Numbered from the stretch's first letter, positions 8,601 through 14,040 are shown. The stretch is DNA of 19,744 bases from an uncultured Treponema sp. (GCA_937894335.1 CALCRU010000030.1:1-19744); one strand, 5' to 3'. Program-made: numbers and translations. Notes: generated by a model not told the origin, from the letters alone.

Positions 8601-8886
8601 CATAGGTAATTGTAATTATGCTCACGGAATTATATGAAGAACTTGAAACGCTTTTAAAGTGGGGCAGGGTAACAAAAGAGTCTTCCAGAATTTTCGTAAC
8701 ATCCTGTTCAACATCTTCTGCATTTGCGCCAGGATACACTGTGTACACTATTGCCTGAGGCATGGAAATATCCGCCATAAATTCTGTGGGCATGAGTGAC
8801 AGAGAGTAGACTCCGAACACGAGGAGCACAATGAGTAGCATTGAAATTACAACCGGATGCTTTACCGAAAATTCAGAGATCTTCAA
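5641..8886 (-). CDS. RND efflux transporter, HAE1-like
   Basis: Inner-membrane proton-driven pump of the AcrB/HAE1 class, about 1081 residues. TM1 (VVISMLLIVLLVFGVYSLSL) is followed by a porter domain, a central block of helices, a second porter domain and the C-terminal helices with the family motif GGVVVNNGIILVDYIN. The TM4 proton-relay segment reads MVVDGSTVMLEQ, so only one of AcrB's two adjacent aspartates is present (D401, then G402). The frame is open to a TTG at 8925 without a ribosome-binding site. The TTG at 8886 has GGAGG 5 nt upstream and gives a 14-nt overlap with the adaptor gene, matching the 14-nt overlap with tolC at the other end, so I take that start. Substrate unknown: drugs, bile or lipids are all plausible. 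Confidence 0.92.
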   Translation of the reverse strand: MKISEFSVKHPVVISMLLIVLLVFGVYSLSLMPTEFMADISMPQAIVYTVYPGANAEDVEQDVTKILEDSFVTLPHFKSVSSSSYNSVSIITITYADGYDAYDQLEELRNRISELSADLPDGLQGEPRALVGGMSMMPIIAFSVEAGMDNARTTDYIKNELTPRITQIDGVSEVEVEGGKELELSIKLRTDELAAKGISVATVYQSLTYGNVTLPLGSADYSNRTISVRYAGGFSSIDDIKNLPVGLADGTSIIHLEDVADISLSYRQEDYSVTDGTNPLILVSITKRSDGDSVKIVKAVKKVLAQCEKETGGAVHFNIISDDSRQVSASLRTVIQSGLLGILFAVLVILLFMADWRATVTIGISIPLCILFTFIGLKLFNITINLMSLSGLVISLGMVVDGSTVMLEQIYRYYSMRNPETGLMHYTVNQAIYRGWDEVALSIFASAATTIVVFIPIALLTGLIGKILHAVAITIIMAIFASFLVAVIVVPYLLKLLLSESGPKLKTKPRRFDIFMNKFESVYRRILNTALDNRFFVILVAVAILAFSAFTATRLGLAFIPSTDSGDFYLSIDFPIGTTLEQTKKKLSYAEKLLYQYVPEIQAVVFYEGRNNNRGVLTLSAPESAYAHVVLVPVAERKRDVHDIMLQMQQIWSASIPDATVNIENGGFDRLVGYVSGGGGYGLTLISEDMETLYETASRIRDYLLTDPDVVNAKLDTDFDTTTMVIDMAHEYLSSLGLTAYEAGITSAILFQGMDSGRYKDEETGERYNIHISSDITDRPVTKDDIANIHIVTERGQTVSFASLSDVRVEKSVSQINHSDRAKTITVSASLVSENTADVSRRVNEYIASHPLPQGVSSKSGGIVALVSDMIGPMLTALLIALFLVYTVMVLQFEKFKQPLLIMVTIPFCFIGVVAGLLMFGSTMNLLAMLGIISLGGVVVNNGIILVDYINQIRASKRTDIAMARGSKDRDGEWHIILTAEEEEKLLRECVTEGASSRIRPILITTLTTLLGDIPMALARGEGAEIYAPMGQAIVGGLLTSTLITLVLIPLLYYMSELRSALHPKLRKRHDKHEEASHVQK

Positions 8887-9970
8887 AAACGCCTCCGTCT
8901 GCAACACGGACCTGCTGTCCGTCAAAAACGGAATTCTGCCCGTCCGTTACAAACTGAAGGTGGGCGTATTCTTCTGGAACAATAAAGTGCTCTGCATCAG
9001 AAGGAGTGTTTTCAAATAGGTGATACCCTACTGTCTGACTTTCCTCATCATAAGAATAACAGGAGCCGTCAAGTTTTTTTGCAGTTATGGGAAGAAGGGG
9101 AACGCCTTCGTAAGTGGCATAGGCTACACTTACCTTTACATACATGCCGGGCCTAAACCTGTCACCTGGCTCGTCCAGTTTGCATACAACGGTAAATGTC
9201 TTTGACTGTGGAGAAACATATGGAGCGATTGTATCTATTGTTGCCGAAGTGGAGGCATCCTCGTAAAACTCTTCATCAGCAGGGCGAGTTATGGTTACTG
9301 TGAGGTTTTCTTTTTTTAGTGTAAACAGGTCAAAGTATTTTTCTGGAACGGTAAGGCGCACAACTTGGTCTGATAAATCTGCCATTACTGCAATGGGTTC
9401 GCTTCCTGTGGCAATGCTTCCCACTGCCATGTCTGCAATAAGAATGGTCCCGTCTATGCTTGCCTTTACTTCTGTGTAATCATACTGAAGCTGAGCCAGA
9501 TCGTACTGAGCCTTTGATGCATCCCGCTGGGCTTTTGCTGAATCATAATTCTGCTGACTTGTTGCCCCCGATCGGTACAGGCTTTCTATGCGTTCAAAAG
9601 TACTTTGTGAAGCAAGGTATGCTGCCCTCGCTTGAAGTCTCTGCTGTTCAAAGGGAGCGTCATCTATTCGCGCAAGAATAGTATCCTTTTGTACAAAGTC
9701 TCCAGCTCTGGCTGTGTATTCAGTAATTGTTCCCTGCACAAAAGGCACTATGGGAATCATTGCATTTGCTTCTACATATCCGCTCAGGGTAATGGACTGT
9801 GTAAGGGTTCCGTATTCGGGATATTGAACGACAACTATGGGGAGTGTCTGTCCGTCTGTGCCTGATTTTTTTTTGCCCGTAAGCACAAGGACAAGAAGCA
9901 CTAGCAGACCCGTCACTCCCGCGAAGATGATGTATTTTACTGTCTTTTTTGACTTACCTTGAAAGCTCAT
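8873..9970 (-). CDS. RND periplasmic adaptor subunit (membrane fusion protein)
   Basis: About 365 residues of the HlyD/AcrA-type adaptor that bridges the RND pump and the TolC channel. A single N-terminal anchor helix (YIIFAGVTGLLVLLVLVL) is followed by a lipoyl-like half-motif (VQGTITEYTARAGDFVQKDTI), a short coiled-coil hairpin of about 50 residues, the second lipoyl half (VKASIDGTILIADMAVG), a beta-barrel domain (VVRLTVPEKYFDLF to FRPGMYVKVSV) and a membrane-proximal end. There is no lipobox Cys, so it is anchored by the helix. ATG codons at 9988 and 9970 and a TTG at 9997 are possible starts. None has a strong ribosome-binding site and all lie inside the end of sodA, so translation is probably coupled. 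I chose 9970. Confidence 0.9.
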   Translation of the reverse strand: MSFQGKSKKTVKYIIFAGVTGLLVLLVLVLTGKKKSGTDGQTLPIVVVQYPEYGTLTQSITLSGYVEANAMIPIVPFVQGTITEYTARAGDFVQKDTILARIDDAPFEQQRLQARAAYLASQSTFERIESLYRSGATSQQNYDSAKAQRDASKAQYDLAQLQYDYTEVKASIDGTILIADMAVGSIATGSEPIAVMADLSDQVVRLTVPEKYFDLFTLKKENLTVTITRPADEEFYEDASTSATIDTIAPYVSPQSKTFTVVCKLDEPGDRFRPGMYVKVSVAYATYEGVPLLPITAKKLDGSCYSYDEESQTVGYHLFENTPSDAEHFIVPEEYAHLQFVTDGQNSVFDGQQVRVADGGVFEDL

Positions 9971-10568
9971 AGTTTTTTGCAACTTCATCCCAGTCAACTA
10001 CCTTGAAGAGTTCCTTCACATAGTCAGCGCGCAGATTTTTAAACTTGAGGTAGTATGCATGTTCCCACACATCAATGCAGAAAATCGGTTTTGTTCCTGA
10101 CTTAAGACTAAAGGGATTGTCCTGATTTGCGCTCTGTGAAAGAACAAGACTTCCGTCTGATGCAACAGAAAGCCATGCCCAGCCTGAACCAAACTGAGTT
10201 ACTGCCAGTTTTGAAATCTGCTCCCTAAAGGAGTCAAAGCTACCGAATGCTTCGTTGATTTTTTTTGCAAGGTCTCCAGAAGGTTCTCGTGCACCCTTTG
10301 GTGACAGTACTGAAAAGTAAAGGTTGTGGTTGTAAAAACCGCCTCCGTTGTTTCTAATTCCGTTGCGTAAGGCTGTGTCTTGTATGGAATCAAGTGAAGA
10401 AAGAAGCGTCTCTATGGGAGTGTCGGCAACCCCTGCCTTTTCTGCAAGTTCGTTAAGGGTCTTTGTGTATGTGGCGTGGTGCTTTGAGTGATGAGTCTCC
10501 ATAGTAAGTGCATCAATAACCGGTTCTAGTGCATCGTAAGCAAAGGGAAGTTTGTACTGGGTAAACAT
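9954..10568 (-). CDS. sodA: Superoxide dismutase, Mn-type of the Fe/Mn family
   Basis: 204 residues, normal length. It converts superoxide to oxygen and peroxide in the cytoplasm; no signal peptide is seen. Metal ligands are visible as the N-terminal His in METHHSKHH, the His in FYNHNLYF, and the Asp and His in DVWEHAYY. The Gly-rich NNGGGFYNH segment together with Gln in SANQDNPF is the arrangement of Mn-type rather than Fe-type enzymes. The frame is open further upstream, but MFTQYKLPFAYDALEP at 10568 is the family N-terminus and has AGGAGG 9 nt upstream. It is the first gene of a coupled sod-adaptor-RND-tolC operon with a good sigma-70 promoter and a palindrome at the start site, suggesting repression. 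Confidence 0.95.
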   Translation of the reverse strand: MFTQYKLPFAYDALEPVIDALTMETHHSKHHATYTKTLNELAEKAGVADTPIETLLSSLDSIQDTALRNGIRNNGGGFYNHNLYFSVLSPKGAREPSGDLAKKINEAFGSFDSFREQISKLAVTQFGSGWAWLSVASDGSLVLSQSANQDNPFSLKSGTKPIFCIDVWEHAYYLKFKNLRADYVKELFKVVDWDEVAKNYELSR

Positions 10569-10590
10569 AGGAAAAAGCCTCCTAAAAAAG

Positions 10591-10602
10591 ATTGTATACA
10601 AT
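10591..10602. promoter_or_regulatory. Perfect palindrome at the sod operon start site
   Basis: ATTGTATACAAT is a 12-bp perfect dyad centred at about +1 of the predicted sod promoter, between the -10 and the ribosome-binding site. This is a classic repressor position. The cognate regulator is not identifiable in the window; the sequence does not read as a standard Fur or PerR box. Confidence 0.45.
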
Positions 10603-10604
10603 AA

Positions 10605-10633
10605 AGTGTAGTGGAAAGCCCTATAAAATGCAA
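10605..10633 (-). promoter_or_regulatory. Sigma-70-type promoter of the sod-RND operon
   Basis: On the minus strand TTGCAT (10633-10628), a 17-bp spacer and TACACT (10610-10605) form a good promoter. The predicted start near 10598 gives a leader of about 30 nt that includes AGGAGG. Confidence 0.7.
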
Positions 10634-10654
10634 GCCTGACCCAATCCGTCAACC

Positions 10655-10683
10655 TTGACCAATACCCCTATTTTTGTTATGCT
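10655..10683 (+). promoter_or_regulatory. tRNA-Thr promoter
   Basis: TTGACC (10655-10660), a 17-bp spacer and TATGCT (10678-10683) place the start about 5 nt before the mature tRNA 5' end. The -35 lies 21 bp from the -35 of the divergent sod promoter. Confidence 0.7.
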
Positions 10684-10694
10684 ACACCTACCTT

Positions 10695-10767
10695 GCCAAC
10701 TTAGCTCATCCGGTAGAGCAGCTCCCTCGTAAAGAGCAGGTGATGTGTTCGAGTCACATAGTTGGCT
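10695..10767 (+). tRNA. tRNA-Thr (CGT anticodon)
   Basis: 73 nt fold into a standard cloverleaf: acceptor GCCAACT/AGTTGGC, D-stem GCTC/GAGC with CCGG in the loop, anticodon loop CTCGTAA (anticodon CGU), five-base variable region and T-arm ATGTG-TTCGAGT-CACAT. The last anticodon-stem pair (31-39) is a C-A mismatch. Discriminator is U and no CCA is encoded. It stands alone with its own promoter, and its 3' half is partially copied downstream. Confidence 0.93.
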
Positions 10768-10827
10768 AAAATTGTAAACTTGGCGATTAGTTTATCACTG
10801 TTGAAATGTACAAATTCTAACCGCCTG
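10752..10827 (+). repeat. 76-bp direct repeat, copy 1 (tRNA-Thr 3' end plus flank)
   Basis: Begins in the tRNA T-loop, includes the last 16 nt of tRNA-Thr and 60 bp of 3' flank. Copy 2 at 10936-11011 differs at three positions. In this copy GGCGATTAG and CTAACCGCC can form a stem (8 of 9 pairs); two of the three changes in copy 2 fall in these arms. Confidence 0.9.
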
Positions 10828-10900
10828 CGAACACATCAGCGAACGAGCGCCGACCAGGTGGGAGGAATAAGCGAGTGAGCCGGGCCGAAGGCTGTGTTCG
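10828..10900. repeat. GC-rich insert bounded by 8-bp inverted repeats
   Basis: CGAACACA (10828-10835) and TGTGTTCG (10893-10900) are perfect inverted repeats enclosing a segment much richer in G and C than the flanks, with GCGA/GAGCG-type runs. It has no ORF. The right end coincides with a second copy of the tRNA T-arm bases TGTGTTCGAG. It may be a small palindromic mobile repeat or debris from the duplication; the family is not recognised. Confidence 0.5.
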
Positions 10901-10934
10901 AGTTTGCTTGCAGACAGAGTTTGCTTGCAAACTC
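10901..10934. repeat. Palindromic insert splitting the tRNA T-arm copy
   Basis: AGTTTGCTTGCA occurs twice, starting at 10901 and 10918. The second is part of a perfect 18-bp palindrome, GAGTTTGC-TT-GCAAACTC (10917-10934). This stretch separates a copied TGTGTTCGAG from its expected continuation TCACATAGTTGGCT. Confidence 0.7.
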
Positions 10935-10935
10935 A

Positions 10936-11011
10936 AGTCACATAGTTGGCTAAAATTATAAACTTAGCGATTAGTTTATCACTGTTGAAATGTACAAATT
11001 CTACCCGCCTG
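10936..11011 (+). repeat. 76-bp direct repeat, copy 2 (tRNA-Thr 3' remnant plus flank)
   Basis: 73 of 76 bases match 10752-10827, at an offset of 184 bp. It holds the tRNA 3' terminal 16 nt but no complete cloverleaf, so it is not a second tRNA. It ends 15 bp before the ATG of a truncated monooxygenase gene. Confidence 0.9.
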
Positions 11012-11026
11012 TGGAATGGGGTAAGA

Positions 11027-11140
11027 ATGGCTATTACAGTAAATTTGCGCTACACAGGAAAAAAAGGTGCGGCTCAAGCTTTTGCTCGCGAAATGATTTC
11101 CAGCGGAACAGTTGAAAAAATCCGTGCAGAAAAATTATGA
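11027..11140 (+). pseudogene. Truncated quinol/antibiotic-biosynthesis-type monooxygenase (5' fragment)
   Basis: 37 codons beginning MAITVNLRYTGKKGAAQAFA and ending IRAEKL-stop. They resemble the N-terminus of small ABM/YgiN-like proteins (about 95 residues), which usually continue past an IRAE segment into the catalytic half of the ferredoxin-like barrel. Only about 40 percent is present, and the stop overlaps the last 6 nt of the convergent tetR gene. No proper ribosome-binding site or promoter is seen, and the duplicated tRNA flank abuts the start. It is best read as a deletion remnant; family assignment is from memory of the N-terminal pattern. Confidence 0.55.
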
Positions 11141-11689
11141 CCTTGCTTTTTTTGCTACAGACTCTCCTGCAAGATACATAAAGTAGTCCGCCACCTTTTC
11201 TGGGCTGTCTTTAAATTTGTTTCCCGACCAGTATTTTAAAATGTCGCTGAATGTTGAGGCAATGTGAGAAAGCGCAAGCTCTTGAGGAAGTTTTTCTGAA
11301 GCCTTAATTTTTTCTTCACAGATTCTAGCAACCTTTTCTCCCATGCGCTTGTAAAAAATATCCGCCGATTTTCCCAAAAGAAAAGTCTTGGCCTTTCCCT
11401 CGTTGTCTCGGATGTGAATGTACATGTGGGTAATTTCTCCTTTAAGGTTATTCTTAAAGGCATGTCCGTCCTTGTGTTCAATCTCGTCAAATACATGATA
11501 GATAAGGCTGTCAAGAATTTCGTCAAACACCTCGTCCTTGTTCTGAAAATTTTCGTAAAAGGTTGACCGTCCCACATTTGCTTTCTTAATAATATCTGCA
11601 ACAGTAATGCTTTGGTATTCCTTTTTTTTCATAAGTTCCGTAAGAGAATCTATTATTGCCGTCCTGGTTTTTTCTATGCGTCTGTCCAT
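11135..11689 (-). CDS. TetR/AcrR-family transcriptional repressor
   Basis: 184 residues. The N-terminal HTH (about 8-55) reads TRTAIIDSLTELMKKKEYQSITVADIIKKANVGRSTFYENFQNKDEVF in form, the standard TetR_N domain with the ANVGRSTFYENF recognition helix. An all-helical ligand/dimerisation domain follows, with KTFLLGKSADIFYKRM near its start. AAGGAG lies 5 nt before the ATG. It is divergent from a P1B metal ATPase, and two related dyads lie in the 162-bp gap, so it probably represses the ATPase and perhaps itself. Its inducer could be a metal or an organic ligand; TetR proteins sense both, and no obvious Cys/His cluster is visible. Confidence 0.92.
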   Translation of the reverse strand: MDRRIEKTRTAIIDSLTELMKKKEYQSITVADIIKKANVGRSTFYENFQNKDEVFDEILDSLIYHVFDEIEHKDGHAFKNNLKGEITHMYIHIRDNEGKAKTFLLGKSADIFYKRMGEKVARICEEKIKASEKLPQELALSHIASTFSDILKYWSGNKFKDSPEKVADYFMYLAGESVAKKARS

Positions 11690-11724
11690 GAGGTCTCCTT
11701 ACTTTCCGTACAAATTCCGATTTT

Positions 11725-11740
11725 TATCCGCTTTCGGACA
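11725..11740. promoter_or_regulatory. TetR operator candidate O1
   Basis: TATCCGCTTTCGGACA is an imperfect dyad (TRTCCG-N4-CGGAYA). It matches the site at 11801-11816 at 12 of 16 positions, and all four differences are transitions. It lies 36 bp upstream of the tetR start codon. Confidence 0.6.
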
Positions 11741-11757
11741 TTCGGCTTTCTTTGTTC

Positions 11758-11786
11758 TTACAAAATGTACTGCAGTCCTGTATATT
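11758..11786 (+). promoter_or_regulatory. Promoter of the P1B ATPase gene
   Basis: TTACAA (11758-11763), a 17-bp spacer and TATATT (11781-11786) predict a start near 11793, next to an 8-bp palindrome GCGTACGC (11791-11798) and just before operator O2. Confidence 0.55.
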
Positions 11787-11800
11787 TTTAGCGTACGCAG

Positions 11801-11816
11801 TGTCCGCTTCTGGATA
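11801..11816. promoter_or_regulatory. TetR operator candidate O2
   Basis: TGTCCGCTTCTGGATA is the second copy of the dyad seen at 11725-11740, with centres 76 bp apart. It sits immediately downstream of the predicted ATPase transcription start, where binding would block transcription. Confidence 0.6.
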
Positions 11817-11851
11817 CAGTGTATCATACTTTCTTAATGAGGTGTAGAGCT

Positions 11852-13696
11852 ATGGCAAAAATTTCTGAATGGTACGAAAAGAATTCTGACAGACTGCGTT
11901 TGATTTTTGTAGCGGTGTCAGGAGTCTGTCTTGCCCTGTCCCTAATTTTTTCATGGACTGGTAAGGGTGAATTATTATCCACCTTTGATCCTGCCTGGGT
12001 GGCGGTTGTGCTGTGCGGACTTCCCATTGTTCTTGGAGCCATTGTTGGTGTGGTAAGAGATCACGATATTACAGCTGATGTTCTTGTGGCTCTTGCCCTT
12101 ATTGGCTCACTTATACTGGAGGAGTATTTTGCAGCCGGTGAAGTTGCATTCATCATGCAGATTGGTTCCATTTTGGAAGACTTTACTTCTGATCGTGCAA
12201 AAAAAGGTATCTCAAAGCTGATTAAGTTAAGCCCCAAAAAGGCTAATCTTTATGCGGACGGAAAAGTTAAAGTAATAGATGTTGACCAGATCTGTCTAGG
12301 GGACATTCTGCAGGTGCGTGCAGGAGAGTCGATTCCTGTTGACGGAAAAATAATTGAAGGAAGCACTAGTGTTGACCAGAGTGCAATGACGGGAGAATCA
12401 ATTCCTGTAGAAAAAAATGTCGGCAATCTGGTGATGAGCGGAACAATAAATCAGAACGGTGTGATTTTAATTGAGGCTGTAAAAACTGCTGGCGACAGTT
12501 CTCTTCAGCGCATGATAAAACTTGCTGAATCCGCTGATGCCCAAAAGGCAAAAATCGTACGCAATGCAAATGTGTGGGCGGCATGGCTCGTAGTAATTTC
12601 TCTTACCACTGCAATTGTTGCTGGCATAATAATCGGAAGATCAAACTCTGACTTCTGGCTGGGCTTTACCCGGGCGGTAACAGTGCTTGTGGTTTTCTGT
12701 CCCTGTGCATTCGTGCTTGCAACTCCCACAGCAATTTCTGCTGGAATAGGTAACGCCTCAAGACATGGACTTCTTATTCAGTCTGGCGAGGCGCTAGAAA
12801 GAATTGCTTCTTCAACTGTTGCTGTTTTTGACAAGACGGGAACTCTTACCACAGGAAAGCCTTCTGTTGTAAAGGTGGAACCTCTTACCGGCATGAATAG
12901 AGATGAACTAATTAAAATTGCCGCTTCTGGAGAGGCGCTTTCAAATCATCCCCTTGCAAAGGCGATTTTGGATTACAATAAGAATGGCGTCTTTGAAGTT
13001 TCTAATCACAAGACCATTGCAGGAAGGGGAATAGAATTTGAACTTAACGGGAAAAAGTATCTTGTAGGAAAAGTCCAGGACGGCTCCTGTGAAGATTCTT
13101 CTCTTGTTGGTGTCTTTTGCGAAGATGAACTTCTTGGAAAAATTTACATTCAGGATGTTATAAAGGAAAATGCCAGCGAAATGGTTAAGGAAGTAAAATC
13201 TCTTGGCCTGCGAACGGTAATGCTTACAGGAGACAACGAAGCAAGTGCCCGTCAGGTTTGTGAAAGTCTTGGTCTGGATGAGTTTATTGCAGAATGTTCC
13301 CCAGAAGACAAAATGAACTTTATAAAAAAGCAGGAAGAGGAGGGCGCTAAGGTTGCAATGTTTGGCGACGGTGTAAACGATTCACTTGCTCTTCGTTCTG
13401 CCTTTGCAGGAGTTGCAATGGGCGGTATTGGAAGCGATGTTGCCATAGAAAGTGCTGAGGCTGTAATAGTTCACGACAATCTGGATGCTGTTCCCTATCT
13501 TTTTAAAATTGCTAAAAAGACGCAAAGACGCATTACCTTTGACCTTTGCCTTTCCATGGTAATAAACTTTGTTGCTGTTGCACTTGCCATTACGGGCGTC
13601 TTAAATGCCGTGTGGGGTGCTCTCTTTCACAACTGCGGTTCTGTGCTTGTAGTAATAAGTGCATTCCTGCTTTTGTTCTACAAGGGTAAGAACTAG
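11852..13696 (+). CDS. P1B-type heavy-metal-translocating ATPase
   Basis: 614-residue inner-membrane pump that exports soft or transition metal cations using ATP. Motifs in order: T180-G-E-S183 (actuator), C283-P-C285 in the metal-binding helix, D327-K-T-G-T-L-T (phosphorylated Asp), H366-P367 of the nucleotide domain, a TGDN segment, and G505-D-G-V-N-D510 (hinge). The last helices contain HNCGSVLVV. There is no N-terminal HMA or His-rich metal-binding domain; the protein starts directly with the transmembrane region. CPC fits Cu or Zn/Cd/Pb transporters and I cannot decide between them. The frame is open to a GTG at 11819, but the ATG at 11852 with GAGG upstream is preferred. Regulation by the divergent TetR protein is likely. 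Confidence 0.92.
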   Translation: MAKISEWYEKNSDRLRLIFVAVSGVCLALSLIFSWTGKGELLSTFDPAWVAVVLCGLPIVLGAIVGVVRDHDITADVLVALALIGSLILEEYFAAGEVAFIMQIGSILEDFTSDRAKKGISKLIKLSPKKANLYADGKVKVIDVDQICLGDILQVRAGESIPVDGKIIEGSTSVDQSAMTGESIPVEKNVGNLVMSGTINQNGVILIEAVKTAGDSSLQRMIKLAESADAQKAKIVRNANVWAAWLVVISLTTAIVAGIIIGRSNSDFWLGFTRAVTVLVVFCPCAFVLATPTAISAGIGNASRHGLLIQSGEALERIASSTVAVFDKTGTLTTGKPSVVKVEPLTGMNRDELIKIAASGEALSNHPLAKAILDYNKNGVFEVSNHKTIAGRGIEFELNGKKYLVGKVQDGSCEDSSLVGVFCEDELLGKIYIQDVIKENASEMVKEVKSLGLRTVMLTGDNEASARQVCESLGLDEFIAECSPEDKMNFIKKQEEEGAKVAMFGDGVNDSLALRSAFAGVAMGGIGSDVAIESAEAVIVHDNLDAVPYLFKIAKKTQRRITFDLCLSMVINFVAVALAITGVLNAVWGALFHNCGSVLVVISAFLLLFYKGKN

Positions 13697-13732
13697 TCTG
13701 CGGAATAGGGGTGTCTGGTAATTTTTTTCTTG

Positions 13733-13819
13733 TTAACGATTGAAAGGGTAAGACCAGTTTGAGGCTCCTTTTATAAGTTCGTCTCCTGCAGCATGACCCT
13801 TCCTGATTGATTCTGTCAT
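13733..13819 (-). CDS. Candidate 28-residue small protein
   Basis: ATG at 13819 is preceded by GAGGAG at 7 nt, and a good promoter lies about 60 bp upstream (13909-13881). The peptide begins MTESIRKGHAAGDELIKG, is soluble with no membrane helix, and ends at a TAA. It is convergent with the ATPase gene, whose stop is 36 bp away. I recognise no family. It could be a real small protein, the remnant of a deleted gene, or the coding part of a regulatory RNA. Confidence 0.35.
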   Translation of the reverse strand: MTESIRKGHAAGDELIKGASNWSYPFNR

Positions 13820-13880
13820 GCATCAGCTCCTCATGTAGGCTAAACTTCTCTCGCAAACAGATTACTTTTAATCAGAAAAA

Positions 13881-13909
13881 ATTTTATACTATTTTAATGT
13901 TTGATACAA
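13881..13909 (-). promoter_or_regulatory. Leftward promoter for the small ORF
   Basis: On the minus strand TTGTAT (13909-13904), a 17-bp spacer and TAAAAT (13886-13881). The predicted start lies near 13874, with the 14-bp dyad at the 5' end of the transcript. Confidence 0.45.
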
Positions 13910-13983
13910 CCTTAAATTTTGAAGCGTTTAGTCAGACTCTTTTTTACTATACTCCTGATGAGAATCAGTGAAAATAAATAGTA

Positions 13984-14013
13984 TTGTACAAATTTCTGTT
14001 GATGAAATAAAAT
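13984..14013 (+). promoter_or_regulatory. Flavodoxin-operon promoter
   Basis: TTGTAC (13984-13989), an 18-bp spacer and TAAAAT (14008-14013). AAGGAGG follows at 14028-14034, 6 nt before the ATG. A TATACT hexamer at 13948 is an alternative -10 but has no good -35. Confidence 0.45.
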
Positions 14014-14040
14014 AAAAGCATAAACAGAAGGAGGTCTTTT

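Larger units (their letters stand above)
13697..14040. other. 344-bp region between the ATPase and flavodoxin genes
   Basis: It has no large ORF. It holds the small minus-strand ORF and its promoter, a 14-bp dyad GATTACTTTTAATC (13860-13873), a second dyad CTGATGAGAATCAG (13955-13968) directly after a TATACT hexamer (13948-13953), and the flavodoxin promoter and ribosome-binding site. I see no convincing intrinsic terminator for the ATPase gene. Confidence 0.6.

Noticed and set aside
10569..10652. N-terminal extension of superoxide dismutase up to 10652
   Set aside because: It would read through the sod promoter, palindrome and ribosome-binding site; AGGAGG and the family N-terminus fix the start at 10568.
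10936..11011. Possible second tRNA-Thr gene
   Set aside because: Only the last 16 nt of the tRNA and its 3' flank are intact; acceptor 5' strand, D-arm and anticodon arm are missing and the T-arm copy is split.
10946..11026. Upstream extension of the truncated monooxygenase frame from a TTG at 10946
   Set aside because: The extension only translates the duplicated tRNA flank, has no ribosome-binding site and does not resemble the family; the ATG at 11027 gives the family N-terminus.
13590..13856. 88-codon minus-strand frame over the ATPase 3' end
   Set aside because: It lies largely antisense to the conserved ATPase C-terminus and has no initiation signals; a different frame there holds the small ORF with a good ribosome-binding site.
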